Assembly (NCBI RefSeq): GCF_035978755.1 | Contig: NZ_CP108414.1 | Span: 248,001 to 312,000 of the forward strand | Origin: Streptomyces sp. NBC_01298 | Lineage (GTDB): Bacteria; Actinomycetota; Actinomycetes; Streptomycetales; Streptomycetaceae | DNA: 64,000 bases | Reading direction: 5' to 3' | Translations under genes and position numbers: made by a program | Shown: one piece after another, positions 31,770-40,195 of the stretch | Layout: the number at the start of each line of letters is the position of its first letter | Position numbering within the stretch: position 1 is the first letter of the stretch | The notes under the pieces: model-generated | The model's database searches: none | Seen by the model: only the letters and a program-made list of their open reading frames with translations | Told to the model about the DNA's origin: nothing

Positions 31770-33266
31770 TCAGGGGAGCAGACGGGAAGCGAGGTCGCGC
31801 ACGGTCGCCATGTCGCTGAACGGGATCAGGTCCTCGCCCACGATCTGGTGCGGTTCACTGCCCTTCCCCGCGATCAGGACCACGTCCTCGGGCCGGGCCG
31901 CCGAGAGCGCGAAGTCGATGGCCCGGCGCCGGTCGGCGGCGCGCTCGTACGGTGTGCCCGTGCTCTCGATGCCGACCGCGATCTGGTCGAGAATCGCCTC
32001 GGGGTTCTCGGTGCGGGGATTGTCCGAGGTCAGGACGCACAGGTCGGAATGGGCTCCGGCGATGCGGCCCATCTCGGCGCGCTTGGTGGTGTCGCGGTCG
32101 CCGCCGCAGCCGAAGACCGTGATGACGCGACCCCGGGCGAAGCCCCGGATGGCGGTGAGGACCTTGTCCAGGGAGTCGGGCGAGTGCGCGTAGTCCACGA
32201 TCACCGAGGTGCCGGCGGGGGTGACGAAGCGCTCGAACCGCCCCGGTACGGGCGGCATCTGGGCGAGCGCGGCGACCAGTCCTTCCAGGTCGTGCCCCAG
32301 CACCCGGCAGGCCGCCACGGCCGCCAGGGCGTTGGACACGGAGAACCGGCCCGGGACCGGGATCTCCGCCGGGTACTTGGCGCCGTCGTGGTGCAGCGTG
32401 AACCGCGTGCCGGAGGCGTCCGCGATCAGATCCGTCGCCCGGAAGTCGGCCTCCTCGTCGAGGCCGTACGTCGTCACCGCGCCGGGCATCAGCGCGCGGA
32501 TCCCGGCGCCCACGGCATCGTCCGCGTTGACCACCGCGTGCCGGCACAGCCCCTGGAACAGCCGCAATTTGGCTTCCGTGTAGCGGGCCATCGTGCCGTG
32601 GTCGTCCAGGTGGTCCTGGGTCAGGTTCGTGAAGACGCCGACGTCGACGAACGTCCGGTCCATCCGGTACGTCTGCAGGGCCATCGAGGTGGCCTCCAGC
32701 ACCACGCTGCCGGTGCCCTGGTCCCGCATGCGGCCCAAGAGGTACTGCAGATCGGGCGATTCCGGTGTGGTCAGCACCGTGGGCGGCATCGGGATCATCT
32801 CGTCGCCGATCCGGCTGCCCGCCGTCCCGATCACGCCCACCGAGGCGCCCTCGGAGATCTTCAGGAGCGACTCGACCATGTAGGAGATGGAGGTCTTCCC
32901 GTTGGTCCCGGTGACCGCCACCATGTCCATGTGCCGGCCCGGCTCGCCGAAGTAGCGGGAGGAGACGACGGCTGCCGCCTTGCGGGTGTCACGGACCCGT
33001 ACGAGGCACACCGCCGGCAGCAGCTCGCGCCCGGACGGTGCGGCGGCGGCTCCCTCCTCGTCGACGAGCACCGCCACCGCCCCGCGCGCGAGCGCCGCAC
33101 CGATGGCCGCGGGGCCGCCGCCGCGGTGGCCGGGTACCGCGATGAAGAGCGAGCCCGGCACCACCCGGTCGACGTCGAAGGTGGTGCCCGCGGTGATCCC
33201 CGTCGACTCGGTGTCGCCCTGGATGACGTGGTGTTCATGGCCGGTCAGCAACCCGCTCAACTTCAC
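31770..33266 (-). CDS. murE: MurE-like Mur ligase (UDP-MurNAc-tripeptide synthetase type)
   Basis: 498 aa, GTG at 33266 with GAAGGG upstream. Three Mur domains: an N-terminal UDP-binding part with TGITAGTTFDVDRVVPGSLFIAVPG, the ATPase loop VTGTNGKTS (118-126), TNLTQDHLDDHGTM with Lys233 at the carbamyl-lysine position, and the C-terminal DNPR motif (415-418), which in MurE marks diaminopimelate use. The usual EVSSHAL is changed to EATSMALQTYR. It is away from the division/cell-wall cluster, so it is probably a second copy or a specialised ligase. The reaction of the family is ATP-dependent amide bond formation on UDP-MurNAc-Ala-Glu in the cytosol. Confidence 0.85.
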   Translation of the reverse strand: MKLSGLLTGHEHHVIQGDTESTGITAGTTFDVDRVVPGSLFIAVPGHRGGGPAAIGAALARGAVAVLVDEEGAAAAPSGRELLPAVCLVRVRDTRKAAAVVSSRYFGEPGRHMDMVAVTGTNGKTSISYMVESLLKISEGASVGVIGTAGSRIGDEMIPMPPTVLTTPESPDLQYLLGRMRDQGTGSVVLEATSMALQTYRMDRTFVDVGVFTNLTQDHLDDHGTMARYTEAKLRLFQGLCRHAVVNADDAVGAGIRALMPGAVTTYGLDEEADFRATDLIADASGTRFTLHHDGAKYPAEIPVPGRFSVSNALAAVAACRVLGHDLEGLVAALAQMPPVPGRFERFVTPAGTSVIVDYAHSPDSLDKVLTAIRGFARGRVITVFGCGGDRDTTKRAEMGRIAGAHSDLCVLTSDNPRTENPEAILDQIAVGIESTGTPYERAADRRRAIDFALSAARPEDVVLIAGKGSEPHQIVGEDLIPFSDMATVRDLASRLLP

Positions 33267-33914
33267 GGTGGTCCCTTCGGAGGCGGCTACGGCCCGGCGC
33301 ACGGCCCTAGCCTGGTGGCGGCGCCGACGGAGCGTCGGGACCGCGGTGGTGGGACGGGGAGGGCGATGCGTCGCCCTCGGGGCGACGGGGCCGGGGGCCG
33401 GGCTCCGTGATCGGGCCGGGCCGCCGGGGCAGGGCCCGTCGCTGAGGATGGTGCGGCGGGAAGGACTGGGCCCGGGCGCGGTGGGAGAGCGCTAGCCGTG
33501 GCCGTGCAGGACGCCGCGCCCGACCGTGGGGGCCTGGGCGTCGGCGGCGGTCCGGAGGCTGATGCCCGTCCGGCCCGCGGCGGCCGCACGCACGCCGGGG
33601 GCGGCCTGCGGCAGGCGCTCCCCCGTGTCACGTCGTGTGCGGCTCATCTGCCGAGTGTACGTGCGCCCGCCCGGTCCGGACGCCGCGCGGGCGAGGTGCG
33701 CCGCCCCGCCGGCGCCGGGCCGGCCGGTGACTTCGACGCGGCCCACCCTGCCGGTGACCTGGGCGTCGAGGGCAGCCGGCTCGCGGGGACCCGCGTGGAA
33801 CTCCGTGAGGTTCCGGGCCTCGGCGACGTCCTTGCCGGTGCCCGCCTACCCGGTGCCGGCGTATCCGCGCTCCGGCTCCTCGGGCGTGATGGCGGGGCTG
33901 CGGTACGACGCGGG
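33267..33914. other. Gene-free region between MurE-like gene and transporter relic
   Basis: About 650 bp with no convincing coding sequence on either strand. A 51-codon frame at 33492-33647 (minus) starting MSRTRRDTGERLPQ is the only candidate, without a ribosome site. The region probably contains the MurE-like gene promoter plus decayed DNA joined to the transporter relic. Confidence 0.45.
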
Positions 33915-34122
33915 GCTCGTCGTAGCCCGGCGCCATGCGCTTCCCGCCGAGGGTGAACCGTGTGAGGCCGAAGGCCATCCCGACCGCGGCGGCGGCGAAG
34001 CCGAGGTGCCAGTCGATCTGCTGGCCGAGGTGGCCGACGATCAGCGGGCCGGGCCAGATCCCGGCATTGCCGGGCACCGCCATGCGGATGTGCCCCGCCA
34101 TGATCACGAGGCCGCCCCAGAA
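33915..34122 (-). pseudogene. Remnant of a POT-family peptide transporter
   Basis: One minus-strand frame reads FWGGLVIMAGH, then after a short odd stretch GPLIVGHLGQQIDWHLGF and AVGMAFGLTRFTLGGKRM. This matches consecutive helices of proton-dependent oligopeptide transporters (the GINLGAFxAPLIVGxLG-xxxWHLGFxxAAxGM region), but about 45 residues between the two pieces are missing and no start, stop or other helices are near. It is a fragment with an internal deletion, not an expressed transporter. Confidence 0.65.
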
Positions 34123-34233
34123 CACGGCCCGCCGGACGCCTGCGCGGCCGCGGGGATGGTGCTGGAGCGAGGCCGGGGAGGGCGCCGCCGGCCCGCTCAC
34201 ATCGCACCGCTGAAGCCCGACCTGAGCGGGCGG

Positions 34234-34896
34234 TCAGGCCTGGAGCCGGCTCGCCGCCAGGGCGTCCTTGACCTCGCGCACCACGCGGGCCGCGTCCTCG
34301 GGCTTGTTCACCACGTCGGTGTTGTTCATGTCGATGACGAGGACCTCGCTGGCCGAGTAGTGCTTGTTCACCCAGTCGTCGTAGCCGGCCCACAGCACCC
34401 GGTAGTACTCGACGAGGCTCTCGTCCTGCTCGAAATCACGGCCCCGCAGCCCGATGCGGTGCAGGACCGTCTCGAAGTCCGCCTTGAGGTAGACCATGAG
34501 GTCGGGCGCCTTGCGGTACGGCAGGCCGTCGATCTCGCGCATCATCTCGTTCAGCAGGCCCTCGTACACGCCCATCTCGAGGGAGCTGATCCGGCCCAGG
34601 TCGTGATTGACCTTGGCGAAGTACCAGTCCTCGTAGATCGAGCGGTCCAGGACGTTGTCGCCCTGCTTGTACGCCTCCTTGATCGCGGCGAACCGCGTCT
34701 GCAGGAAGTAGAGCTGCAGGAGGAAGGGGTAGCGCTTCGCCTGGATCTCCTCGGGGGTCGCCGTGTAGAAGAGCGGGAGGATCGGATTGTCTTCCACGCT
34801 CTCGTAGAAGACTTCGCTGCCCAGCTCCTTGGCGAGCAGCTCGGCCACGCTCGTCTTGCCGATTCCGATCATGCCTCCGACGCAGATCACTGGCAT
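34234..34896 (-). CDS. Deoxynucleoside kinase
   Basis: 220 aa, ATG at 34896. P-loop GGMIGIGKTS (7-16), the ERS-type motif DRSIYED (about 84-90) and an Arg-rich lid RIGLRGRDFEQDE (about 147-159). The family (deoxyadenosine/deoxyguanosine kinase, dNK) phosphorylates deoxynucleosides with ATP or GTP for nucleotide salvage. Size is normal. It acts in the cytosol. It is alone, with a 380-bp gap upstream. Which base it prefers cannot be read from the sequence. Confidence 0.92.
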   Translation of the reverse strand: MPVICVGGMIGIGKTSVAELLAKELGSEVFYESVEDNPILPLFYTATPEEIQAKRYPFLLQLYFLQTRFAAIKEAYKQGDNVLDRSIYEDWYFAKVNHDLGRISSLEMGVYEGLLNEMMREIDGLPYRKAPDLMVYLKADFETVLHRIGLRGRDFEQDESLVEYYRVLWAGYDDWVNKHYSASEVLVIDMNNTDVVNKPEDAARVVREVKDALAASRLQA

Positions 34897-35276
34897 ACCT
34901 CACTTCTCCCTGGGGGTCTTCTGGTTCGCGGGCGCGTGGGCCGGGCGCCCCACCCCACTGAGACACGTGTCGGCGGTCGCTCGATTCCCCATGATCGTCA
35001 CGATCGTCGCGATCGGTGTCATCGGGTCCCCGTCCGGACCGGGACCGGACGCAGGACGCCCTCCCCGACGGGCCGGACCAGCCGTTCCGTAGATGCCGCG
35101 GACAGCGACGAGCCACCACCCCGCGGCCGCCTTGAAGCATAAATGACGTCACGACGCCCGCCCGCCCGGGCGCCGCTGGTCGACGGCCCAGGCATTGACT
35201 GAATTTTCAGTTAGGGCCAGGATGTGCGACGCACCACCGCCCCTTGCCAGTTGCCACTTGTTCACCAGGGAGTCCC
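34897..35276. other. 380-bp divergent promoter region with short repeats
   Basis: Separates the kinase start (34896) from the agmatine deiminase start (35277). It holds 9-bp direct repeats GATCGTCAC/GATCGTCGC/GATCGG at 34993-35016, a TGACGTCA palindrome near 35143-35150 and a dyad at 35198-35211. No gene is supported. Confidence 0.55.
35198..35211. promoter_or_regulatory. Candidate operator upstream of agmatine deiminase
   Basis: ACTGAA-TT-TTCAGT is a perfect dyad, strikingly AT-rich for this DNA, overlapping a TTGACT that could be a -35 element, 66 bp before the deiminase ATG. No regulator gene is adjacent, so the binding protein is unknown. Confidence 0.5.
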
Positions 35277-36440
35277 ATGAACACCACAGCCACGTCCCGA
35301 CGCAGGCTGCTCCAGCTGGGCGCGGCGGCCCTGCCGCTCGCGGCCTTCGCCTCCGCGCTGCCGGCGGTCGCCCGGGCGGCGACGGCCCCGAGCGGCTCCA
35401 ACGCGCTGCGGATGCCGGCGGAGGAGGGCCGGCACGTCCGCACCTTCATGGCCTGGCCCGCGCTTTCCTCCGTGTGGCGCGGCAACCTCGGCGGGGTGCG
35501 CCGGGACATCGCGAAGGTGGCGTACGCGATCTCGCGCTACGAGCCGGTCGCGCTGCTGGCCCGCCCCGACCAGGCCGCGGACGCCCGGTACCTGTGCGGG
35601 AGCGGCGCGTACTACGGCATCGACGTCATCGAGATAGCCAACGACGACCTGTGGATCCGGGACTTCGGCCCCACCTTCGTCGTGGCCCCCGGCGCGATCG
35701 CCGGGGTCGACACCAACTTCAACGGATGGGGGAAGACCACCGCGCCGTACGCGCAGCCCTTCGCCAACGACGCCGTGGCCGCCGAGACGCTCCTCGGCCA
35801 GTACGGCGTCCAGCGGATCCAGGCGCAGTTCGTGGGCGAGGGCGGCTCGCTGGAGACCGACGGCGAGGGGACCCTGCTGGCCACGGTGAGCTCACTGGTC
35901 AACGCCAACCGCAATCCGGGCAAGTCCCAGGACCAGGTCGAGCAGGCGATGAAGACCGCGCTCGGCATCGACAAGGTGATCTGGGTCCCGGGCCTGGCGG
36001 GCCAGGACATCACCGACTGCCACATCGACTGTCTGGCCCGCTTCACCGCACCCGGCAAGGTCATCCTGGACAAGCCCGGAGCCGGGGTCGACGCCAAGTG
36101 GATCGCCGTCTACGAGGAGACCGCGCGGATCCTGCGCAGCGCCACCGACGCCCGGGGCCGGGCGCTGACCGTCACCGAACTCCCCGGTCCCGACCGCGCC
36201 GCGATCCGTGGGCGGGGGGATGAGTTCCTGTCCAGCTACACCAACTACTACACGGCGAACGGCGCCGTCATCGCCCCGCAGTTCGGCGACGGCTACGCCG
36301 ACGGTCTGGCCTACGCCATCCTGCAGGCCGCCTATCCCGGCCGGACCGTCGTCCAGCTCGACATCGACAACATCGCCTCCGGCGGCGGCGGAATCCACTG
36401 CGCCACCCAGTCGCAGCCGGTCGTGCCTCCGCTGGTCTAG
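35277..36440 (+). CDS. Tat-exported agmatine deiminase / peptidyl-arginine-deiminase family
   Basis: 387 aa; ATG at 35277 with CAGGGAG upstream. N-terminal Tat signal SRRRLLQLGAAALPLAAFASALP. The mature part has the pentein features of agmatine deiminase: DDLWIRDFGPTFVV, FVGEGGSLETDGEGTLL, the acid-base DCHIDCLARF, and the nucleophile Cys375 in GGGGIHCATQSQP. The enzyme class converts agmatine to N-carbamoylputrescine and ammonia. Classical AguA is cytosolic, so export is notable; it may use extracellular agmatine or another guanidino compound. No agmatinase or carbamoylputrescine gene is next to it. Confidence 0.9.
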   Translation: MNTTATSRRRLLQLGAAALPLAAFASALPAVARAATAPSGSNALRMPAEEGRHVRTFMAWPALSSVWRGNLGGVRRDIAKVAYAISRYEPVALLARPDQAADARYLCGSGAYYGIDVIEIANDDLWIRDFGPTFVVAPGAIAGVDTNFNGWGKTTAPYAQPFANDAVAAETLLGQYGVQRIQAQFVGEGGSLETDGEGTLLATVSSLVNANRNPGKSQDQVEQAMKTALGIDKVIWVPGLAGQDITDCHIDCLARFTAPGKVILDKPGAGVDAKWIAVYEETARILRSATDARGRALTVTELPGPDRAAIRGRGDEFLSSYTNYYTANGAVIAPQFGDGYADGLAYAILQAAYPGRTVVQLDIDNIASGGGGIHCATQSQPVVPPLV

Positions 36441-36478
36441 GTTCTCCGCTGGTCTAGGCCCTCCGCTGGTCTAGGTCG
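36428..36478. repeat. Three 17-bp tandem repeats across the deiminase stop codon
   Basis: TCCGCTGGTCTAGG followed by three variable bases occurs at 36428, 36445 and 36462. The first copy encodes the last residues and the TAG stop of the deiminase; the other two are downstream. Each copy carries the same in-phase-looking TAG but the 17-bp period changes frame. TGGTCTAG also resembles half of a DasR-type element, but the position after the gene argues against a promoter role. Confidence 0.85.
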
Positions 36479-36636
36479 CGCGCCAGGGGGGCGGTCGCTC
36501 CGCACGGGCCACGGCTCGTGCGGGGAGGCCGGGTTGGGATGCGACGGCATCGAATGGCCGTGGAAAACCTCGCGTGTTACCTGCTGGTAGGCCATGATGG
36601 CGGACGACCATCCACACGGCGGAGGCTGAGGCAGCG

Positions 36637-38061
36637 GTGACCACTTTCGACGGACCGACCATCGTGCACGCGTTCCGGGACGACGCCCTGGGAGAGCACG
36701 ACGCCGTCGGTCTCGCCGCGGCGATCCGGCGGGGTGAGGTCTCCCCCGCCGAGGCCGCCCGTGACGCCGGTGAGCGGGTGCGGGCGGTCGACGCACGGCT
36801 GGGCGCGGTGCAGGTGCACGCCAACGGAGCGGCCGGAGCGGCGCACGCCGACGCGACGGGCGGCGCCTTCGCCGGCGTTCCGACCTTCGTCAAGGACAAC
36901 ACCGACTACGAGGGGCTGCCCACGGGCCACGGCAGCGCGGCGTTCCGGCCGCGGGCGGCCAAGCGGCACGCGCCGTTCACGCGGCAGCTCCTGAGCAGCG
37001 GTGTCACGGTCCTGGGCAAGACCCGGCTGCCCGAGTTCGGGTTCAGCCCGACCACCGAGTACGACGGTGCGGAGCCGGTGCGCAACCCCTGGCACACGGA
37101 CTACTCGGCGGGCGGCTCCTCCGGGGGCAGCGCGGCGCTGGTCGCCGCCGGGGCCGTGCCGATCGCGCACGCCAACGACGGCGGCGGCTCGATCCGGATA
37201 CCCGCGGCCTGCTGCGGCCTCGTCGGCCTGAAGCCGTCCCGGGGGCGGGTCGTGGCCAGCGACCTGGGCCGCCGGCTGCCGCTCGACATCATCTCCGACG
37301 GAGTCGTCAGCCGCTCCGTGCGGGACGCCGCCGCGTTCCTCGCCGCCGCGGAAACGTACCGGCGGAGTCCCGCACTGCCTCCCGTGGGCCTGGTCGAAGG
37401 ACCCTCGGCGCGCAGGCTGCGCATCGGGTTCGTACTGGACTCCCCGAACGGCGTGCACTCCGACGCCTCCACACGCGCGGCGGTCAAGGAGACGGTGGAG
37501 ACGCTCGGACGGCTCGGACACACCGTGGAACCGGTGGAGTTGGGCATGGATCCGAGCTTCACCGACGACTTCCTCACCTACTGGGGGATGCTGTCCTTCC
37601 TCCTCGGCGCCACGGGCCGGACCCTCGGCGCGGACTTCGACCGCCGCCGCATGGACGGCCTCAGCCAGGGACTGCGCGAGGAGTACCTGCGGAACTGGCG
37701 CAGGACCCCCGGCGTGCTGCGGCGGTTGAAGCGGACGAAGGAGGCCTACGCGGCGTCCTTCCGCGGGCTGGACCTCGTGATGTCGCCCGTGCTCGCCCAC
37801 ACCACGCCGCCGATCGGCCACCTCAGCCCGACCGTTCCCTACGCGAAGCTCATCGAGCGGATCCTCGCGTACGTGGCGTTCACGCCGGTCGACAACGTCG
37901 TCGGCACCCCGTCGATCTCGGTGCCGACCGCGAGCACGACGCCGGACGGGCTGCCCGTCGGCGTCATGTTCGCCGCGCGCCCCGGCGGTGAGCGGAAGCT
38001 GCTGGAGATCGCGTTCGAACTGGAGGCGGACCAGCCCTTCCGGCGCATCCAGGACCGGTGA
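36637..38061 (+). CDS. Amidase (amidase-signature family)
   Basis: 474 aa, GTG start with GAGGCTGAGG upstream. Catalytic triad of the family is visible: Lys86 in FVKDN, cis-Ser in SAGGSSGGSAA (161-162) and nucleophile Ser185 in NDGGGSIRIPA. The rest includes FGFSPTTEYDGAEPVRNPW and the substrate-loop region EYLRNWRRTPG. Amidase-signature enzymes hydrolyse amides such as indole acetamide, nylon oligomers or aryl amides; GatA is less likely because no GatB/C genes are near. The protein is cytosolic. It is convergent with the DUF2264 gene, only 3 bp apart. Confidence 0.92.
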   Translation: MTTFDGPTIVHAFRDDALGEHDAVGLAAAIRRGEVSPAEAARDAGERVRAVDARLGAVQVHANGAAGAAHADATGGAFAGVPTFVKDNTDYEGLPTGHGSAAFRPRAAKRHAPFTRQLLSSGVTVLGKTRLPEFGFSPTTEYDGAEPVRNPWHTDYSAGGSSGGSAALVAAGAVPIAHANDGGGSIRIPAACCGLVGLKPSRGRVVASDLGRRLPLDIISDGVVSRSVRDAAAFLAAAETYRRSPALPPVGLVEGPSARRLRIGFVLDSPNGVHSDASTRAAVKETVETLGRLGHTVEPVELGMDPSFTDDFLTYWGMLSFLLGATGRTLGADFDRRRMDGLSQGLREEYLRNWRRTPGVLRRLKRTKEAYAASFRGLDLVMSPVLAHTTPPIGHLSPTVPYAKLIERILAYVAFTPVDNVVGTPSISVPTASTTPDGLPVGVMFAARPGGERKLLEIAFELEADQPFRRIQDR

Positions 38062-38064
38062 CCG

Positions 38065-40053
38065 CTACCCGGCGGCGGGCGGCAGGTGTTCCACGCGGAG
38101 GGGCTGGAAGGCGATGCGGGTCAGCGATCCGTCCTGCGCCCACCGCACCTCGATGGATCCCTGGTCGGCCGTCACCACAGTCACCGCCCCGCTCGTCGAC
38201 ACCCCGCTCGTCCCCGCCCCGCTCGTCCCCGCCGGATCCGGCTCGCCACTGAGGGCGGCCAGCGCCGCGTACAGGCGTGTCCCGCCGGCTCCGGCCGTCA
38301 GGCGGGGCACGCTCGCCCACCGGGTGAAGGCGGTCCCGGCCGGCGCCCGCGCCTCGTCCCGGGTCTCCCAGCCGTGCACCGGGTGGAGTTCCGAGCGCAG
38401 GGGTTCCTCGGGCCCCGTGGCCCAGCCCGTCTGTTCCACGCGGGCCTCGGGCGGGGCTCCGGACGGGGCTCCGGACACCCGGTGCACGCGCAGTTCGTGC
38501 GGGCCGCGGACGAAGGTGACGCTCTCCACCCGCAGGCCTGGGACCGACGGCGCGCCGCCCGGGAAGACCGGCCGGTGCCAGGACGCGGCCCAGCCCCAGC
38601 CGTCCCCCTGGCCGGTGCCCAGCGGGTGGATGCGCCGCCGGACGCTGCGGACACCGCCCACGACCACGGCGAGGTGGTTGTCGGGGGTGTTGGCGCTCGC
38701 GGTGGGGCCGCTGCGGGTGGAGTAGGCCTGACGGGAGTAGAGCGGGTCTTCGTCGCGGGCCGCTTCCGGCTGGTCCGGCCCGACGTGGTCGCTGCCGTGG
38801 TTGTGCAGTCGTACGATCCCGTCGGCGCGGGTGGTCTGGATGAGCAACCCCGGCGCGGGCAGGGCCAGTACCCGGTCCGGCCCCTCACTGGGCGCGCGCT
38901 CCTCCGTCGCCGTCCACAGGGGGTGCGTCGCCGGGGCGAGCAGGCAGACGAAGGCCTTGGCGGCCCAGTACGGCGAGGCCGGCCCGGAATACCGCTGCAG
39001 GGTCGCCCCGTGCGGACCGTGCCAGCCGAGGCTGAGCAGGCCGTCCGCGCCGACGGCGCCCCGGTCGAGGAAGTAGCGCAGCGACCCGCTGATCAGGCGG
39101 CGCGAGGTGCCGGGGGCGAGCGGAGTGTGGCCGGTGACGGCGCCGAGGCCGACGGCCGACGCGGCGGCGAACCGGTAGGTGAGGGAGCGCCCGAAGTGGA
39201 TCGGCGCCCCGTCCGCCCCGAAGAGGAGGGAGAAGCCGTCCAGGTGGGCCCGCAGGCGGTCACCGTACGGAGCCTTGCCGTCCGGCGAGGCGTCGGGGTG
39301 GGTGTCCGGGTGCCGGTCGAGGGGTGCGTCGGGGTGGGCGTCCAGGTGGGCGTCGAGCACCGGATACAGGTGCAGCGCCCAGCCGTTGTAGTGGTCGAAG
39401 GCCCGGCCGTCGCCGTCGGCGTACCAGCCCTGGCCCGCGTACCAGCCCTCCATGAGGTCCAGGGCCCGGCTGCGGGCCCGGGCCGTCTCGGCGTCGCCGC
39501 GGCCGACGGACTCCAGGAATCCGGCCACGGTGTACGGGAAGAGGTACCAGTTGTTGGGGCTGGGCAGATGCCGCAGGGCGCCGCGCAGCCACTCCTCGGT
39601 CCGGTCCCGCACCGCGCTGTCGAGGCGGTCCCACAGCCACGGCCGGGTCAGCCGGAGCCCGAGGGCCACCGATGCCGATTCGACCATCGGCTGGCCCCCC
39701 GCGTGGACGTCGCGGATGACCGGCCAGGACTCCGCGTCGTCGCGGCCCGGCGTCCAGGTGCCCGCCGCGAGGCCGTCCGCGTACCGCTCCAGCCAGCCGT
39801 ACGGGTCCGCTCCCCCGGCCCCCGAGACCCGGAAGGCGGCGGCGAGGAAGGTGCGGGCGTAGCCTTCGAGACCGTCGGAGCGCACCCCGGACGCGGAGGG
39901 GGTTCCCGGCAGGTCGAGCAGGGCCCCGCGCGGCGTGGCCCACCGCCAGGCCGCACGCAGCAGCCCGTCGGCCACCGCCTCCCAGTGGGCCCGGCCGTAG
40001 CCGGTGAAGGGGCTCGACTCGCGGTCTTCGCGGGGCAGTCCGGGAAGGGTCAT
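38065..40053 (-). CDS. DUF2264 protein, glycoside-lyase/hydrolase-like
   Basis: 662 aa, ATG at 40053 with GGGAAGGGTC upstream. The N-terminal about 400 residues look like the alpha/alpha-toroid DUF2264 domain: SPFTGYGRAHWEAVADGLLRA, PSPNNWYLFPYTVAGFLESVG, AFDHYNGWALHLYPVL, FGADGAPIHFGRSLTYRFAAA. DUF2264 proteins resemble unsaturated-uronyl hydrolases and polysaccharide lyases, so a sugar substrate is plausible. Repeats of Asp/His/Pro (LDAHPDAPLDRHPDTHPDASPD region, about 230-255) and a GTSGAGTSGVSTSG stretch near the C-terminus are extra. No signal peptide, so it acts inside the cell. Confidence 0.83.
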   Translation of the reverse strand: MTLPGLPREDRESSPFTGYGRAHWEAVADGLLRAAWRWATPRGALLDLPGTPSASGVRSDGLEGYARTFLAAAFRVSGAGGADPYGWLERYADGLAAGTWTPGRDDAESWPVIRDVHAGGQPMVESASVALGLRLTRPWLWDRLDSAVRDRTEEWLRGALRHLPSPNNWYLFPYTVAGFLESVGRGDAETARARSRALDLMEGWYAGQGWYADGDGRAFDHYNGWALHLYPVLDAHLDAHPDAPLDRHPDTHPDASPDGKAPYGDRLRAHLDGFSLLFGADGAPIHFGRSLTYRFAAASAVGLGAVTGHTPLAPGTSRRLISGSLRYFLDRGAVGADGLLSLGWHGPHGATLQRYSGPASPYWAAKAFVCLLAPATHPLWTATEERAPSEGPDRVLALPAPGLLIQTTRADGIVRLHNHGSDHVGPDQPEAARDEDPLYSRQAYSTRSGPTASANTPDNHLAVVVGGVRSVRRRIHPLGTGQGDGWGWAASWHRPVFPGGAPSVPGLRVESVTFVRGPHELRVHRVSGAPSGAPPEARVEQTGWATGPEEPLRSELHPVHGWETRDEARAPAGTAFTRWASVPRLTAGAGGTRLYAALAALSGEPDPAGTSGAGTSGVSTSGAVTVVTADQGSIEVRWAQDGSLTRIAFQPLRVEHLPPAAG

Positions 40054-40106
40054 GCGGGGATCTTGATCGAACGGCCACATCGGGTCAAGGGAGCGGATCG
40101 CGGCGG

Positions 40107-40155
40107 GCGGACGGCGGGCCACGACGGGCGGCGAGCGGACGGCGGGCCACGACGG
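40107..40155. repeat. 21-bp direct repeat upstream of DUF2264 gene
   Basis: The 21 bases at 40107-40127 (starting GCGGACGGCGGGCC) recur exactly at 40135-40155, 28 bp apart. They sit in the 142-bp gap between the DUF2264 start and the end of the next gene and may affect the promoter or be simple duplication. Confidence 0.8.
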
Positions 40156-40195
40156 CCGGACGGCGGAAGCCGGGCCGCCGCGACCGGACAGGAGG

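Noticed and set aside
33492..33647. 51-aa minus-strand frame beginning MSRTRRDTGERLPQ, possibly a small peptide gene
   Set aside because: No ribosome site, no homologous pattern that I recognise, and it lies in decayed DNA.
36428..36478. TGGTCTAG repeats as DasR operators
   Set aside because: They lie at and after a stop codon, 160-210 bp before the amidase start, and match only half the consensus.
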